Of a stretch of DNA of 60,426 nucleotides, positions 49,149-59,238 are shown piece after piece. The DNA is from Rickettsiaceae bacterium (lineage in GTDB: Bacteria > Pseudomonadota > Alphaproteobacteria > Rickettsiales > Rickettsiaceae), in the NCBI GenBank assembly GCA_023301685.1, contig JALZUG010000029.1, positions 1 through 60,426 on the forward strand, read 5' to 3'. Numbering within the stretch: the stretch's first letter is position 1; each line of letters begins with the position of its first letter. The notes under the pieces were generated by a model. It worked only from the letters and a program-made list of their open reading frames with translations. It had not been told where the DNA came from and made no database searches. The translations under genes were made by a program, and so were the position numbers.

Positions 49149-51479
49149 TTATTTTTTTGCCTTTTCTTTTTTAGCAGCAATAATCTCGGCAGCCTGGTCA
49201 ATTTTTACCGTAAACGGATCAATTGATTTTGGAATTGAAGTAAACTTATTTTGGTATTTTAAATATGGACCAAACTTACCAATACCCATAAGAACTTCTT
49301 CATTTGTTTCTGGGTGTTTGCCAACATTCAAAGGTAAGTTCAGAAGTTTAAGAGCGACGGATAACTCAAGAGTTTCAGGCTTAATTCCAGCTGGTACTGG
49401 ACTACGCTTAGGTTTTTCTTTCTTTGATTTTGCTTCTCCAACTTGAACATACCAGCCATACGGTCCTTTCTTTAAATATATATCCTCTCCATCTGGGTTT
49501 TGTCCAAGCAACTTAGTATTATCTATAAATGATTGTCCAGCATCTGCATCATTATCACTTTTCGAAACCTGCTTCTTAAATGTACAGTCTGGATAGTTAC
49601 TACATGCTAAAAATGCACCATATTTTCCAAGCTTGAGGCTTAATTCACCATCAGAACAAGATGGACATTTCTTATTCTTTTTATATTCCTCTGAGCCTTC
49701 CTCACCATATAAGTGAAACTCAAGAGAGTTTTCAACATAGTCAATAACATCCGCAATCTTTTGATCGCTAACCTTATCTACATTTTGATTAAACCCAGTC
49801 CAGAAATTACCAAGCAAATTTTTCCAACCAAGCCCACCTTCTGCGACTTTATCAAGATCATCTTCTAAATCTGCAGTAAAATCATACTCAACATATTGCT
49901 CGAAAAACCCAACAAGAAAAGCCGTAACTAAGCGACCTAAATCATTTGGGAAAAATCTCTTTTTCTCAACTCTTACATAATTTCTATCTTGAAGAACTGA
50001 TATAATAGATGCATAAGTCGAAGGACGACCAATACCAAGTTCTTCTAAACGCTTAACCAAACTTGCTTCAGAAAATCTTGGTGGGGGTTCTGTAAAATGC
50101 TGCTGAGGATTAATCTTCTTAGTATCAATCTTTTCACCTTCATAAAGCGGTGGAAGTGTTTTATTCTTCTCTTCTTCACTATCGTCTCTACCTTCTTGGT
50201 AAATCTTATAGAAACCATCAAAAGTAATTGTTGAACCAGTAGCTCTTGCTGTAAAATTTTTATCCTCTGAAACAAGATCAGCGCCAACCATATCAACAAC
50301 GACACTTTCCATCTGACAAGCCATAGTACGCTTCCAGATTAAATCATATAGTTTTAATTGATCCTTATCTAAATTAGCTGAGCATTTTTCGGGTGTTAGA
50401 GTAATATCAGTAGGGCGAATTGCTTCGTGAGCCTCTTGAGCATTTTTCGATTTTGATTTATATGCACGCGGGCTCTTTGGTAAATATTTATCACCATATA
50501 GTTGGTCGATAAGAGACCTTATACCGCTGATTGCTTCGCCTGATAAAGTTACACCGTCAGTTCTCATATACGTAATAAGACCAACTGTTTCACCACCAAT
50601 ATCTACACCTTCATACAATTTTTGAGCAATCTGCATAGTCTTTTTAGCACCAAAGCCAAGCTTTCTCGAAGCTTCTTGCTGCAGAGAAGAAGTAATAAAT
50701 GGTGCTGCCGGATTTCTTTTTTGCTGTTTTTTAGTAATTGAATCAATACTGAGTTGATTTTCTTTGAGCCTTTCAACTAATGCAGAAGCAGCATCTTTAT
50801 TTGTAATAGAAAATTTCTCAAGCTTCTTACCATCAACATGAGACAATTTTGCTAAAAAAGGCTTCCCTTTACTATTTAATACATCAAGCATAATATCCCA
50901 ATATTCTTGACTCTTAAAACGCTCAATTTCATCTTCACGCTCACAGATCAAACGCAAAGCAACAGACTGCACACGTCCAGCTGATTTACACCCTGGTAGC
51001 TTGCGCCATAAAATAGGAGATAAGGTAAAACCAACTAAATAATCCAAAGCACGTCTTGCCTGCTGTGCATTCACCAAATTACTATCTAAATCTCTTGGCG
51101 AAGCTACCGCATCTAATACTGCTTTTTTGGTAATTTCATTAAATGCAATACGCTTAAATTTTGAATCTTCAGTAATGATCTTTTTATTTTTTAACACCTC
51201 AACAACATGCCAAGAAATTGCTTCACCTTCACGATCCGGATCCGTTGCTAGATAAACTTCATCAGCTTGTTTTGCAGATTTTAGAATTTCATTTACATAT
51301 TTACTAGATTTATCAGAAATTTCATATTTCATTAAAAAATCTTTCTCAGGAAGTACCGAACCATTTTTTGACGGCAAATCACGAATATGCCCAAAAGATG
51401 CAATAACCTTAAAATCACTGCCTAAATATTTATTAATGGTTTTTGCCTTTGCCGGCGACTCTACAATTACAAGTTTCAT
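49149..51479 (-). CDS. topA: DNA topoisomerase I
   Basis: 776 residues. TOPRIM start MKLVIVESPAKAKTINKYLG, acidic TDPDREGEAIS, catalytic tyrosine in ITYMRTDG (about residue 299), and a zinc-ribbon tail starting CPSCSDGE with LACSNYPDC. The end is Lys-rich. It removes negative supercoils. It is 7 bp downstream of dprA, probably co-transcribed. Confidence 0.97.
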   Translation of the reverse strand: MKLVIVESPAKAKTINKYLGSDFKVIASFGHIRDLPSKNGSVLPEKDFLMKYEISDKSSKYVNEILKSAKQADEVYLATDPDREGEAISWHVVEVLKNKKIITEDSKFKRIAFNEITKKAVLDAVASPRDLDSNLVNAQQARRALDYLVGFTLSPILWRKLPGCKSAGRVQSVALRLICEREDEIERFKSQEYWDIMLDVLNSKGKPFLAKLSHVDGKKLEKFSITNKDAASALVERLKENQLSIDSITKKQQKRNPAAPFITSSLQQEASRKLGFGAKKTMQIAQKLYEGVDIGGETVGLITYMRTDGVTLSGEAISGIRSLIDQLYGDKYLPKSPRAYKSKSKNAQEAHEAIRPTDITLTPEKCSANLDKDQLKLYDLIWKRTMACQMESVVVDMVGADLVSEDKNFTARATGSTITFDGFYKIYQEGRDDSEEEKNKTLPPLYEGEKIDTKKINPQQHFTEPPPRFSEASLVKRLEELGIGRPSTYASIISVLQDRNYVRVEKKRFFPNDLGRLVTAFLVGFFEQYVEYDFTADLEDDLDKVAEGGLGWKNLLGNFWTGFNQNVDKVSDQKIADVIDYVENSLEFHLYGEEGSEEYKKNKKCPSCSDGELSLKLGKYGAFLACSNYPDCTFKKQVSKSDNDADAGQSFIDNTKLLGQNPDGEDIYLKKGPYGWYVQVGEAKSKKEKPKRSPVPAGIKPETLELSVALKLLNLPLNVGKHPETNEEVLMGIGKFGPYLKYQNKFTSIPKSIDPFTVKIDQAAEIIAAKKEKAKK

Positions 51480-51486
51480 ATAAATT

Positions 51487-52632
51487 CTAATATATTAATG
51501 ATATTTTATTCCCTGGATGCCTAACAATTCTACCAGCTAGCTCTAATTCCAAGCAAATTGTATAAATCACTGGAAGAGAGAAATTTGTTTCATCTGCAAT
51601 CGATTCATACGTCACTGGAGAAGATGAAAGTAAACTGATCATAACATCTCTATCCGTATCTTTAATGTTAACACTTCCTCTATTAGAAGAAGCTCTGAAA
51701 TTATTACTACAGTTTTGCGAATCTTCAAAAGACTTTTTTAATTTCTTTATTGAAGTTACATTAGCTGTAATATCTTTGCTTGATTCAAGCAAGTATGCTC
51801 CGTCCTTAATTAACTTATTGCTTCCCATGCATCTAGGATCCATTGGGAAACCAGGAACAGCAAAGACTTCTCTATTTTGCTCAAGCGCAAAATTTGCTGT
51901 TATTAACGAACCAGATTTTAATCCCGCTTCAATTACTATTGTAGCAAGGGATAAGCCAGAAATAATTCTGTTTCTCTGAGGAAAATGCTGGCTAAGCGGC
52001 TTCGAACCAATAGGAAGTTCTGCTATTATAAGCCCTTGACTCACAATCCTTTCATATAATTTTTTATTCTCAGGTGGATATATATAATCTATACCTCCAG
52101 CTACCACAGCAATGGTGTTACTCACATCTGCCTCGTGAACGGCTGTATCAATTCCTCTAGCAAGTCCGGAGACTGTAACATATCCAGCTGACGTAAGCTC
52201 TTTAGATATCTTTTTTGCAAATGTTCGGCTATTAATAGAGCTGTTTCTTGCACCAACAATAGCTATAGTCTCACTACTTAGCAATTCAACATTGCCTTTG
52301 TATGAAATAACCGGTGGAAAATCATGAATTTGCATAAGCAAATCAGAATATTTTATATCCTTATATGTAAGTAAAAATGATTTATTTTTTTCTAATGCTT
52401 CAATTTCTTTTTCAGCATCCGGGGCAGAATATGGCTTTATTGGTTTAGCTCTACCACCTTTTACTGAAAATTCTTCGATATTCTCAAGCGCAACACTCGC
52501 TGATCCAAATAATTTTATAAGATTAGAAAAAGTTTTAGGTCCAACATTTTGGCTACGAATAAGACGCAAGATATCAATTGTTTCTTGCGAATAGACAGGG
52601 GGCTTTTCCCTAGCAAGCAATGTTTTAAGCAT
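51487..52632 (-). CDS. dprA: DprA, DNA processing protein
   Basis: 381 residues: an N-terminal SAM-like region, the Rossmann-like DprA core with IVGARNSS, VSGLARGIDTAVHE and GSKPLSQHFPQRNRIISGLS, quoted by its FPQRNRIISGLS core, and a winged-helix C-terminal domain (about 310-380). DprA loads RecA on incoming single-stranded DNA in transformation, and is kept in many bacteria without known competence. It is directly upstream of topA. Confidence 0.95.
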   Translation of the reverse strand: MLKTLLAREKPPVYSQETIDILRLIRSQNVGPKTFSNLIKLFGSASVALENIEEFSVKGGRAKPIKPYSAPDAEKEIEALEKNKSFLLTYKDIKYSDLLMQIHDFPPVISYKGNVELLSSETIAIVGARNSSINSRTFAKKISKELTSAGYVTVSGLARGIDTAVHEADVSNTIAVVAGGIDYIYPPENKKLYERIVSQGLIIAELPIGSKPLSQHFPQRNRIISGLSLATIVIEAGLKSGSLITANFALEQNREVFAVPGFPMDPRCMGSNKLIKDGAYLLESSKDITANVTSIKKLKKSFEDSQNCSNNFRASSNRGSVNIKDTDRDVMISLLSSSPVTYESIADETNFSLPVIYTICLELELAGRIVRHPGNKISLIY

Positions 52633-52659
52633 CAGTTTTAGCCCCTTACCCTCTAAAAT

Positions 52660-53262
52660 TTATAGACTTTCTGCATTTGAAGTCAGATAATCAGAAACAC
52701 CTTGCTGAGTTGCTTTCATACCTTGATCGCCTTTTTGCCATCCTGCAGGACATACTTCACCAAATTCATTATGGTGATCAAGTGCGTCAATCATTCTAAG
52801 CGTTTCATCAACATTTCTACCAAGTGGTAAGTCATTAACTACATAATGTCTTACATTAAAATGCTCATCAATTAAGAAAGTAGCTCTGTATGAAACACTT
52901 TCTTCATTAAGAACATTATATGCTGTTGAAATTTCTTTATTTAAATCAGAAACTAATGGAAACTGGATATTACCAATACCACCTTTATTTACAGGCATAG
53001 CTTTCCATGCGTGATGTGAAAAATGCGAATCAATACTAACACCTATAAGCTTTACTTTCCTTGAAGCAAACTCACCAAGCCTATTATTAAATGCAATAAT
53101 TTCAGACGGACAAACAAACGTAAAATCTAAAGGATAAAAGAACAAAACCCCTTTATCACCGTTTAGATATTTTTTTAGATTAAATTTATCTTCAATAACA
53201 TTATCAGGCATTACTGTTTTTGCAGTAAAATCATTTGCCTCTTGACTAATATATGGGTTCAT
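52660..53262 (-). CDS. 2-Cys peroxiredoxin (AhpC/Prx1 type)
   Basis: 200 residues with the thioredoxin fold: peroxidatic cysteine in DFTFVCPSEI (about residue 51) and resolving cysteine in GEVCPAGW (about 170), both typical of Prx1/AhpC proteins. It reduces hydrogen peroxide and alkyl hydroperoxides. An AhpF or thioredoxin partner is not visible nearby. It is a separate unit upstream of dprA. Confidence 0.93.
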   Translation of the reverse strand: MNPYISQEANDFTAKTVMPDNVIEDKFNLKKYLNGDKGVLFFYPLDFTFVCPSEIIAFNNRLGEFASRKVKLIGVSIDSHFSHHAWKAMPVNKGGIGNIQFPLVSDLNKEISTAYNVLNEESVSYRATFLIDEHFNVRHYVVNDLPLGRNVDETLRMIDALDHHNEFGEVCPAGWQKGDQGMKATQQGVSDYLTSNAESL

Positions 53263-53365
53263 AGAAATACTCTTTTTAATTTAACAAACTTTAAGTTTAT
53301 CGTCAGATCATACAAAGATTATATTTTAAAATCAACAATCTCATTTCTAACTGCAGATAACTCGA

Positions 53366-53590
53366 TTAATCAGCCCTTTCAGCAACACCTACTAGTTGAC
53401 TTTGCTCACATTGCTTTGCTTCATCTTCTGACTGCATACCATTGGGATAAATTAAATCTGAAAATTGAGGATAAGCCTCTAAAACTTTATCTAAGGTTCC
53501 ATATGACTGTATTAGTTCATAAAATACCGGATAACATACATCTATTTTTGGAACTTCTTTTTTTTTACCTTTACCTTTATCTTTTGACAT
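53366..53590 (-). CDS. Small hypothetical protein
   Basis: 74 residues with a lysine/glycine-rich start (MSKDKGKGKKKEVPK) and an acidic Cys-containing body (SYGTLDKVLEAYPQFSDLIYP). A plus-strand frame overlaps, but the minus strand is favoured because the neighbouring genes are on that strand and the composition is protein-like. No clear ribosome-binding site and no known family. Confidence 0.45.
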   Translation of the reverse strand: MSKDKGKGKKKEVPKIDVCYPVFYELIQSYGTLDKVLEAYPQFSDLIYPNGMQSEDEAKQCEQSQLVGVAERAD

Positions 53591-53691
53591 AATAAATTTT
53601 AGTTTGGTTGATTAGAAATAATGTAATAATCTGTAATTACAACAATCACATTCTAAAATTTGCAATTTTAAATTGCAAGCACCGATTATTA

Positions 53692-54357
53692 TTAAAATTC
53701 GTAAGTAGCAGAAACGAATTGTGCAACCCGGCCTTCTCTGATAGCTTTTGTATGATATTTTGTTTGAATATATCCAACATGCGGAATTAAGAAATCGTCT
53801 CCAGTAATTTTAAATTCCTCGTCACTTTCCAAAATTGACTTAGCGGAGTCAAAATAATCATCTATATCAGAAGCAAATGAAATAAATCCTCCGTTTTTTA
53901 GCTTTTGCTTGAATAAAGCCAATCTTTCAACATTAAATAATCTTTTTTTGAGATATTTTCTTTTATGCCAAGGATCTGGAAATAATACATATATCCCATC
54001 CAAAGATTTATCTGGCATTTGCTCAAGCATCGCATCTAGATCATCTGGCCATAGCATATAATTGTCGCCATCATAATCCTTCAACTTTTTCAAAACATTA
54101 GCAACGCCATTTAAGTAAACTTCTGCTCCAACATATAGGTGGTCAGGATTAGATTTTAACTGGTTAATAAAATGCTCTCCCATACCATAACCAATTTCAA
54201 AAAATACTTTCTCGTATTTTGTTGCTTCCAGCTTTTTGAGACTATAAATCACTTTTGGTAAATCATTTTCCAAGACAGATTTATTCAAATCCGACAAAGT
54301 TTTTCCTATTCTGCGAGCAAATGTCCTATTAAGTTTATTAAATTTTTTCTTTTCCAT
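53692..54357 (-). CDS. trmB: TrmB, tRNA (guanine-N7-)-methyltransferase
   Basis: About 221 residues from ATG 54357; the frame is open to 54411, but MEKKKFNKLNRTFARR is the family-like start. SAM motif FFEIGYGMGEH (about residue 52), the YVLFPDPWHKRKYLKKRL motif, quoted by its FPDPWHKRKYLKKR core, near 128, and the C-terminal TKYHTKAIREGR segment identify TrmB. It makes m7G46 in tRNAs. Confidence 0.95.
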   Translation of the reverse strand: MEKKKFNKLNRTFARRIGKTLSDLNKSVLENDLPKVIYSLKKLEATKYEKVFFEIGYGMGEHFINQLKSNPDHLYVGAEVYLNGVANVLKKLKDYDGDNYMLWPDDLDAMLEQMPDKSLDGIYVLFPDPWHKRKYLKKRLFNVERLALFKQKLKNGGFISFASDIDDYFDSAKSILESDEEFKITGDDFLIPHVGYIQTKYHTKAIREGRVAQFVSATYEF

Positions 54358-54514
54358 TACAAAAACAACCAGTTCCAACACCCTTGCAATATAACACATA
54401 TGCTCTTGCAAAAAAGCTAAAATTTTATATACTCAAGGTCAGAAATTTTTAGTTCTTATTGGTTAAACTAAATATAGAATTTAACCTTAAAATTAGGTCT
54501 ATTAAACATAATAT

Positions 54515-54590
54515 GGGGTCATAGCTCAGTCGGTAGAGCGTTTGAATGGCATTCAAAAGGTCGGCGGTTCGATTCCGCCTGGCTCCACCA
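54515..54590 (+). tRNA. tRNA-Ala (GGC)
   Basis: Cloverleaf with encoded CCA: acceptor GGGGTCA / TGGCTCC (two G-T pairs), D-arm GCTC / GAGC, anticodon stem TTTGA/TCAAA around loop ATGGCAT (anticodon GGC), T stem GGCGG/CCGCC with TTCGATT loop. Confidence 0.94.
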
Positions 54591-54618
54591 AAAGAAAAAC
54601 CGTAATAGAAATATTAAT

Positions 54619-55518
54619 ATGAATATAAAACACTTATTTACGATAATTATTTTACTGAGTCTAGCATCATGCACACAATCTGGAAATTACAAAACCATAA
54701 AATCGAATAATTCCGATTTAGAATCTGCAAAACAGCACATTATAATAGGAGCTAATTACTTGCATGGAAATAAAGTAGAGAAAAATTTTAAGAGAGCTTA
54801 TGAAGAATTTATAAAAGCTGGTAAAAAAGGAGATGCTAGAGGTTATCTGTTTACAGGGTTTATGAATTCTGTAATTACCTACGACATGCGTGATAAAGAG
54901 TTACTAGAGAAAAACTTTACACTTGCTAGTAAGCTTGGCTCTCTGGAAGCTCTGTATAATTTAGGTGTATACAGACTTCAAAGAGATATTTTTAATCCAA
55001 ATCCAAAAACCTTAAACCAAGCAGCTAAACAAAAATATTTGTATGCTCAAATTCCATATGCTTTTAACTTTGTACGTTCAGGAAATTATGAAAAAGCACT
55101 ACGTATATTAAATGAAGTTAAAGAAAAAGAAGCAAAGCACGGAAATGCAGCTATTGGAGCTTTATATAGAGACAAAGGAAACCACGAGAAGGCTACATCA
55201 CACTTGATTTTAGCTTCTACTCAAGGATCAGTTATTGCACCTCTAATACTTGGAAAAAATTATCTATGTAAAAATGGAGTTAAATATAATAAATCTGAAG
55301 CAAAAAGGTATAGAAAAATTGCGGTTACAAACGGAGCGATTAAAAGAGATCTAGAAATGATAGATGAAAGCATGAAAAAATGTTCAAGATCGTTCGATGG
55401 TGATAATAAAGGCTTTTTATTTACCTATTCAGCAAAAGATGCTGTAAGAGATTATTTTACACGTAATAGATATTCATTTGGTAACATAGGAAAACTATTA
55501 GATAATAAAATCAAGTAG
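54619..55518 (+). CDS. Sel1/TPR-type lipoprotein
   Basis: 299 residues with a lipoprotein signal ending in LASC (Cys about residue 18). Sel1-like helical repeats span about 35-240: ANYLHGNKVEKNFKRAYEEFIKAGKKGDA, quoted by its KRAYEEFIKAGKKGDA core, SLEALYNLGVYRL, then GSVIAPLILGKNYLCKNGVKYNKSEAKRY, quoted by its GSVIAPLILGKNY core. These form a solenoid that binds other proteins. It would be anchored in the outer or inner membrane. A 28-bp gap follows tRNA-Ala. Confidence 0.82.
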   Translation: MNIKHLFTIIILLSLASCTQSGNYKTIKSNNSDLESAKQHIIIGANYLHGNKVEKNFKRAYEEFIKAGKKGDARGYLFTGFMNSVITYDMRDKELLEKNFTLASKLGSLEALYNLGVYRLQRDIFNPNPKTLNQAAKQKYLYAQIPYAFNFVRSGNYEKALRILNEVKEKEAKHGNAAIGALYRDKGNHEKATSHLILASTQGSVIAPLILGKNYLCKNGVKYNKSEAKRYRKIAVTNGAIKRDLEMIDESMKKCSRSFDGDNKGFLFTYSAKDAVRDYFTRNRYSFGNIGKLLDNKIK

Positions 55519-55698
55519 TACCCATAGTAGTAAAACAGAATACTTTTTATCCTATCTTTAGTTTATAATGTTTTCGCTTTAATTTTGTAAGGAACAAAAA
55601 AGCAATGAATAAAATGGAGAATACTATGGCGGCGGCTCCACACTTGTAAATACCGATTATTTTAGTTTTTTTCAGCTTTTCAAATTAAAATAACTCTA
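55519..55698. other. Intergenic region
   Basis: 180 bp between the lipoprotein gene and the 3' end of the pseudogene. A TATAAT at 55564 is followed by AAGGAAC and a 13-codon frame from 55604. No -35 box or family match supports it. Confidence 0.4.
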
Positions 55699-57697
55699 TT
55701 ATCTTCCTCTTTTTGAAGAAGAAGAACTTCTACTCGTAGTGTATTTTTCTACTGCGGTTTGTTTTTTTGTTCCTTTGGAAGAAGATTTCACATGACCACC
55801 TCTATTTGTGACGTACTTCTCAACGGCAGTTTCCTTTTTTGGCTCTTTGACTGTTGATACAACTACTGCCTTACTTTCCTTAGGGGTAGATTTAGCAACT
55901 TTTTCAGAACCTTTCTCTTCAGGCGTAGAATTTAATATATTTTTAACGCCACTTTTTACGGTGTTATATTAATAACCAAATTTTTTACCACAAAACTCTT
56001 TAACTTTGACTACAAATTGCTGCAGTTTTTGCATAAAGCTTTCTGGATTTCTTGTTTTATAAGTGTCATGTAAATTAACCAATGCAGGTTTTAGCATATC
56101 GTTAATTTCTTGATCACTTCTACCGTGTTCAGGGTTCTCAGCTTTCATATATGCTTTGAATATAACTGATGCATCTTTGACAAATTTATCTTGATCATCT
56201 CTAGTTTCACTTGCCAAAGTCTTAATTCTGTCATAGAGAAGCTCAGTAGCATTTTCCTTCACATGATAATTTTTCTTATAATTATTAGTATTAACTAATT
56301 GTTCTAAAATAGGATTCTTGACCTCTGTAACACATCCAGAGCTTTCCATCAGCTCAAGTAGTCTCTGTGGGTGAACTCTATTCAATACTTCCTTATTCTC
56401 TATAGGAGTGTTCAGGGCTTTTTTCACGCCGTTTTTCTATCCAATCATTAAGTTCCACAAAGGCTGTAAGGGTAGCTTTTGCCGCAAATTCTGAACATAA
56501 CATATTTTTGCTGGCTTCTTCACCATTTAGCCCCAGCATCCTATCTCTTAGGTTCTCAAACTTATTTTCTTCAACTTTATCAGCTTTATGCCCTTTATTA
56601 CCAAATTTAATATACCCATGCCAGTGTTGGCTCTATCTGCAACTGAACCGGCGACTTTACCTTTTAAACCAACTTTAGGCTCAGCATCACCAACATCAGA
56701 TGCAAGACCAGCAGAAATCATTCTATCCATATCATTAGTGATTTCAAAATCAGTATTTCCATGAACTTTTGTAGCAATCTTATCATATTTTTCGATCTGA
56801 TCACTTAAAGCCCTTATTGCCGTCATATTTTCTTGACTAAACTGATTAATCGCACTAGCTACTTCTTCAGTCATGTGACCTGACTTACTAAGTCTTACAA
56901 ACTCTTGCATATGCAAATTATTGAGATCTTTTGCATAATTTATATAACCTTCAACTTGATCAATATAGGTGTTATAAGTGTCCAAAAGAGTTTCATCATC
57001 TCTTTTATACAGAGTTGCAGCATGCTGATATTTCGTTACATGGTTTTTAGCTTTCTCAAAGAAAGATTTAGGATCTCGATTCATCAAAGCATTTTGACTC
57101 TGTGTATGAGTAAATACATATCACCTGACTGCACATCCATTCCAGAATCTAATTTCTTATTTAAGCGTTGCAATACTTCCTTTGTTGATGAAATAGTAGA
57201 TTGTACAGTGTCTAACTTTCCACCTGGCGTGATAATATTATTGCTACTTAGAAGATTAATAATATCCTGAGATTTGAGAGTATCAGTCAACATACCGATT
57301 TCAGATAAATTCATCTTTTCTGAAGCTTCAACAGTTTGTCCACTTTCTTATAGCTCCAAATTACGGGCTGTTTTTTTATTAATCTCTTCAATATTATCCA
57401 TAAAACGGGTTTTATAACAAAAATTGCGTACAAGACCCGATGCTTTTGATGTAACTGCAAGCTCTTGAGGCATAGACTTCATGCCTTAGATACTTTTTTA
57501 TTTAAACCCTGATTGTTAACTGCATTTTCAAAAAATTTCTCTAAAGATGCTTTTTCTTCATTTGATAGATTATTAGCTTTCCCACTTGCAACCTCAACAA
57601 AATAGGCAATACTGCTTATTTCCTCCTGACTAAATGATTTCTTCAATACTGCTTGGCTAGCATCCATTAATTGCTATGTTTCAATTGATAAAGGCAT
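55699..57697 (-). pseudogene. Degraded 2-kb gene, originally about 665 residues
   Basis: One coding region with many lesions. A start at 57697 (AGGATACAATTTATG) runs into TAG at codon 8 (57676-57674). Frames then continue from 57667, change at about 57482, hit TAA at 57350-57348, change again at about 57100, at about 56590 (where a KFGNKGHKADKVEENK frame takes over) and at an A6 tract near 56425, and meet a last TAA at 55971-55969, after which the same frame stays open to 55699. Each piece is helical and charged like a rickettsial secreted protein (for example YINYAKDLNNLHMQEF and FVELNDWIEKRREKS). The tail has a doubled motif, KKxTAVEKYxTxR. Family not recognised. Confidence 0.75.
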
Positions 57698-57949
57698 AAA
57701 TTGTATCCTGTCTGTGTTTTAAATTTCTCCAGTCTAATGAAAACTCTTTTTTTGCAATAAATATCTAATGCAATCATTAAAATGAAGGAATAGAGCCAAT
57801 TATTTATGATTTTTAAAAAAATCGGAATATTCAAAGTGACAACATATTGAGCTCTATAAAAAATAGAAGCAAAGTTTTATATAACTTATAAACTTATTTT
57901 TAGGTTAATAATAAAACTGTATATGGATTTATTACGCTTTATAGAAAAA
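57698..57949. other. Intergenic region between the pseudogene and atpF
   Basis: 252 bp of strongly AT-rich DNA; AGGA at 57711 is the old ribosome-binding site of the pseudogene. No terminator with a clear stem was found after atpF. Confidence 0.4.
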
Positions 57950-58423
57950 CTACTTCTTCAAAAGATGTGAGATTATTTCCTCATCGGAAACAGAATTATT
58001 TTTTGTTTCGATAAGGTACGTTCTGACTGTCTTTAGAACAGCATCAGTAAACTCTGCACGCATTTGGTCGCTAGCTTTTTCCTTTTGATTATCGATAGAT
58101 TTAATTGCTGAATCCTTCTTGCGAGCTAGCATTAACTCCATTTCTTTAGTTCTAGTTTCAACTAACCTCTGAGTGCTAGTGTCTGCACTTTCCAAAATGG
58201 TTTTTTTTCTTTCTTCAAAAATTTCCATTTCTTGCTTTATTTCATCTAAAAGCAATTTTGCATCTTTTTTAAGCTCTTCAGTCTCTGCTAATTTTGCTTT
58301 AATCTCATTAATCCTCGCATCAAGAGATGCAATTATTGCTTTTTTAACAGGACGATATGCAAGATATATAAAAATAACAAAACAAACCGCAACTACAAAG
58401 CTTTCATCAAAAAAATGTATCAT
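57950..58423 (-). CDS. atpF: ATP synthase F0 subunit b
   Basis: 157 residues: an N-terminal membrane helix (about 8-26, FVVAVCFVIFIYLAYRP) and a long charged coiled coil. The conserved basic RPVKKAI follows the helix. With b' it forms the peripheral stalk that holds F1. It begins at the last base of the atpX stop (TAATG), so the two are coupled. Confidence 0.88.
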   Translation of the reverse strand: MIHFFDESFVVAVCFVIFIYLAYRPVKKAIIASLDARINEIKAKLAETEELKKDAKLLLDEIKQEMEIFEERKKTILESADTSTQRLVETRTKEMELMLARKKDSAIKSIDNQKEKASDQMRAEFTDAVLKTVRTYLIETKNNSVSDEEIISHLLKK

Positions 58424-58899
58424 TATGCCCTCGAATGTATTTCCTTAAGCAGCTTTTTATCCGCTGGTTTATCAGTAATTTTCTCAACAATGAAAGCCGC
58501 TAAGCTTACGCATGAGTTTGGTTCATCTGTATGAAACTTATCAACATATTTTTCGATTTCAGCTAAAGCTGTCTTCTTTTTGTGATCAAGAGTTGAAGAG
58601 AGCTCTTCTCTTTGCTTACTAAAATGAGATTCAAGCAACTTCACCGCTCTTTGCTGCAGTTCTTCAACTCTTGCATTAACCTCTGCAAGCTTTTCTTGTT
58701 TTTCAACATCAAGTGTTTTTGCTTTCTTTTTATAATCTTCAGCATAGCTAATATTCTCTTCCATACAGCGATTTCTGGCTGTTAGAATAGATTCTGCTTT
58801 TGGAGCAATAAACCTGCTGACAATAAAATATAATCCAGCAAATATAATTGCTAACCAAAACAGCTGAGAGCTAAATGAAGATACATCAAACTGAGGCAT
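58423..58899 (-). CDS. atpX: ATP synthase F0 subunit b'
   Basis: 158 residues with the b' pattern: MPQFDVSSFSSQLFWLAIIFAGLYF, quoted by its MPQFDVSSFSSQLFWLAI start, a membrane helix, RFIAPKAESI after it, then a coiled coil. The MPQFD start is typical of the b' subunit of alphaproteobacteria. Together with AtpF it builds a heterodimeric stalk. Confidence 0.9.
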   Translation of the reverse strand: MPQFDVSSFSSQLFWLAIIFAGLYFIVSRFIAPKAESILTARNRCMEENISYAEDYKKKAKTLDVEKQEKLAEVNARVEELQQRAVKLLESHFSKQREELSSTLDHKKKTALAEIEKYVDKFHTDEPNSCVSLAAFIVEKITDKPADKKLLKEIHSRA

Positions 58900-58925
58900 A
58901 ATATCGTTTCGCTATTAATTGTCTT

Positions 58926-59150
58926 TTAAGTGAAAATTAATAACATTGCAATAACGAATGAGAAAAGTCCCATCGCTTCTGCAAGACCTGCGCCAATAAA
59001 AGCCATTCTCTGCAATTGATCACTAGCTGATGGATTACGTGCAATTGAATTTAGAAGTGAACCAAATATATTACCCACTCCTATTGCAGCACCAAGCATA
59101 CCAAACGCCATAAGACCGGCGCCTATAAATTTTAAAGCCATTCCTTCCAT
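58926..59150 (-). CDS. atpE: ATP synthase F0 subunit c
   Basis: 74 residues forming a two-helix hairpin: [22 protein letters not shown] in helix 1, quoted by its [17 protein letters not shown] part, the polar ARNPSA loop, and helix 2 with the ion-binding glutamate in [12 protein letters not shown]. It forms the rotor ring. It lies between atpB and atpX. Confidence 0.96.
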   Translation of the reverse strand: MEGMALKFIGAGLMAFGMLGAAIGVGNIFGSLLNSIARNPSASDQLQRMAFIGAGLAEAMGLFSFVIAMLLIFT

Positions 59151-59238
59151 AATTTTTCTCCATAAAAATTAATAATTCCGAGTTTTTACCATCCAAATTC
59201 CCCGGTAAAAACTCACTTAAACCCTCGACTAAATAGAT

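Noticed and set aside
53242-53592. Plus-strand open frame opposite the small hypothetical protein
   Set aside because: Composition looks like reversed coding, with no ribosome-binding site; the minus-strand frame fits its neighbours better.
53660-53678. Near-perfect palindrome ttgcaatttt/aaattgcaa
   Set aside because: AT-rich, no loop and no T-run, so not a terminator; a binding site is possible but unsupported.
55604-55645. A 13-codon frame with AAGGAAC before it
   Set aside because: No convincing -35 box and no homologue recognised; too short to claim as a gene.
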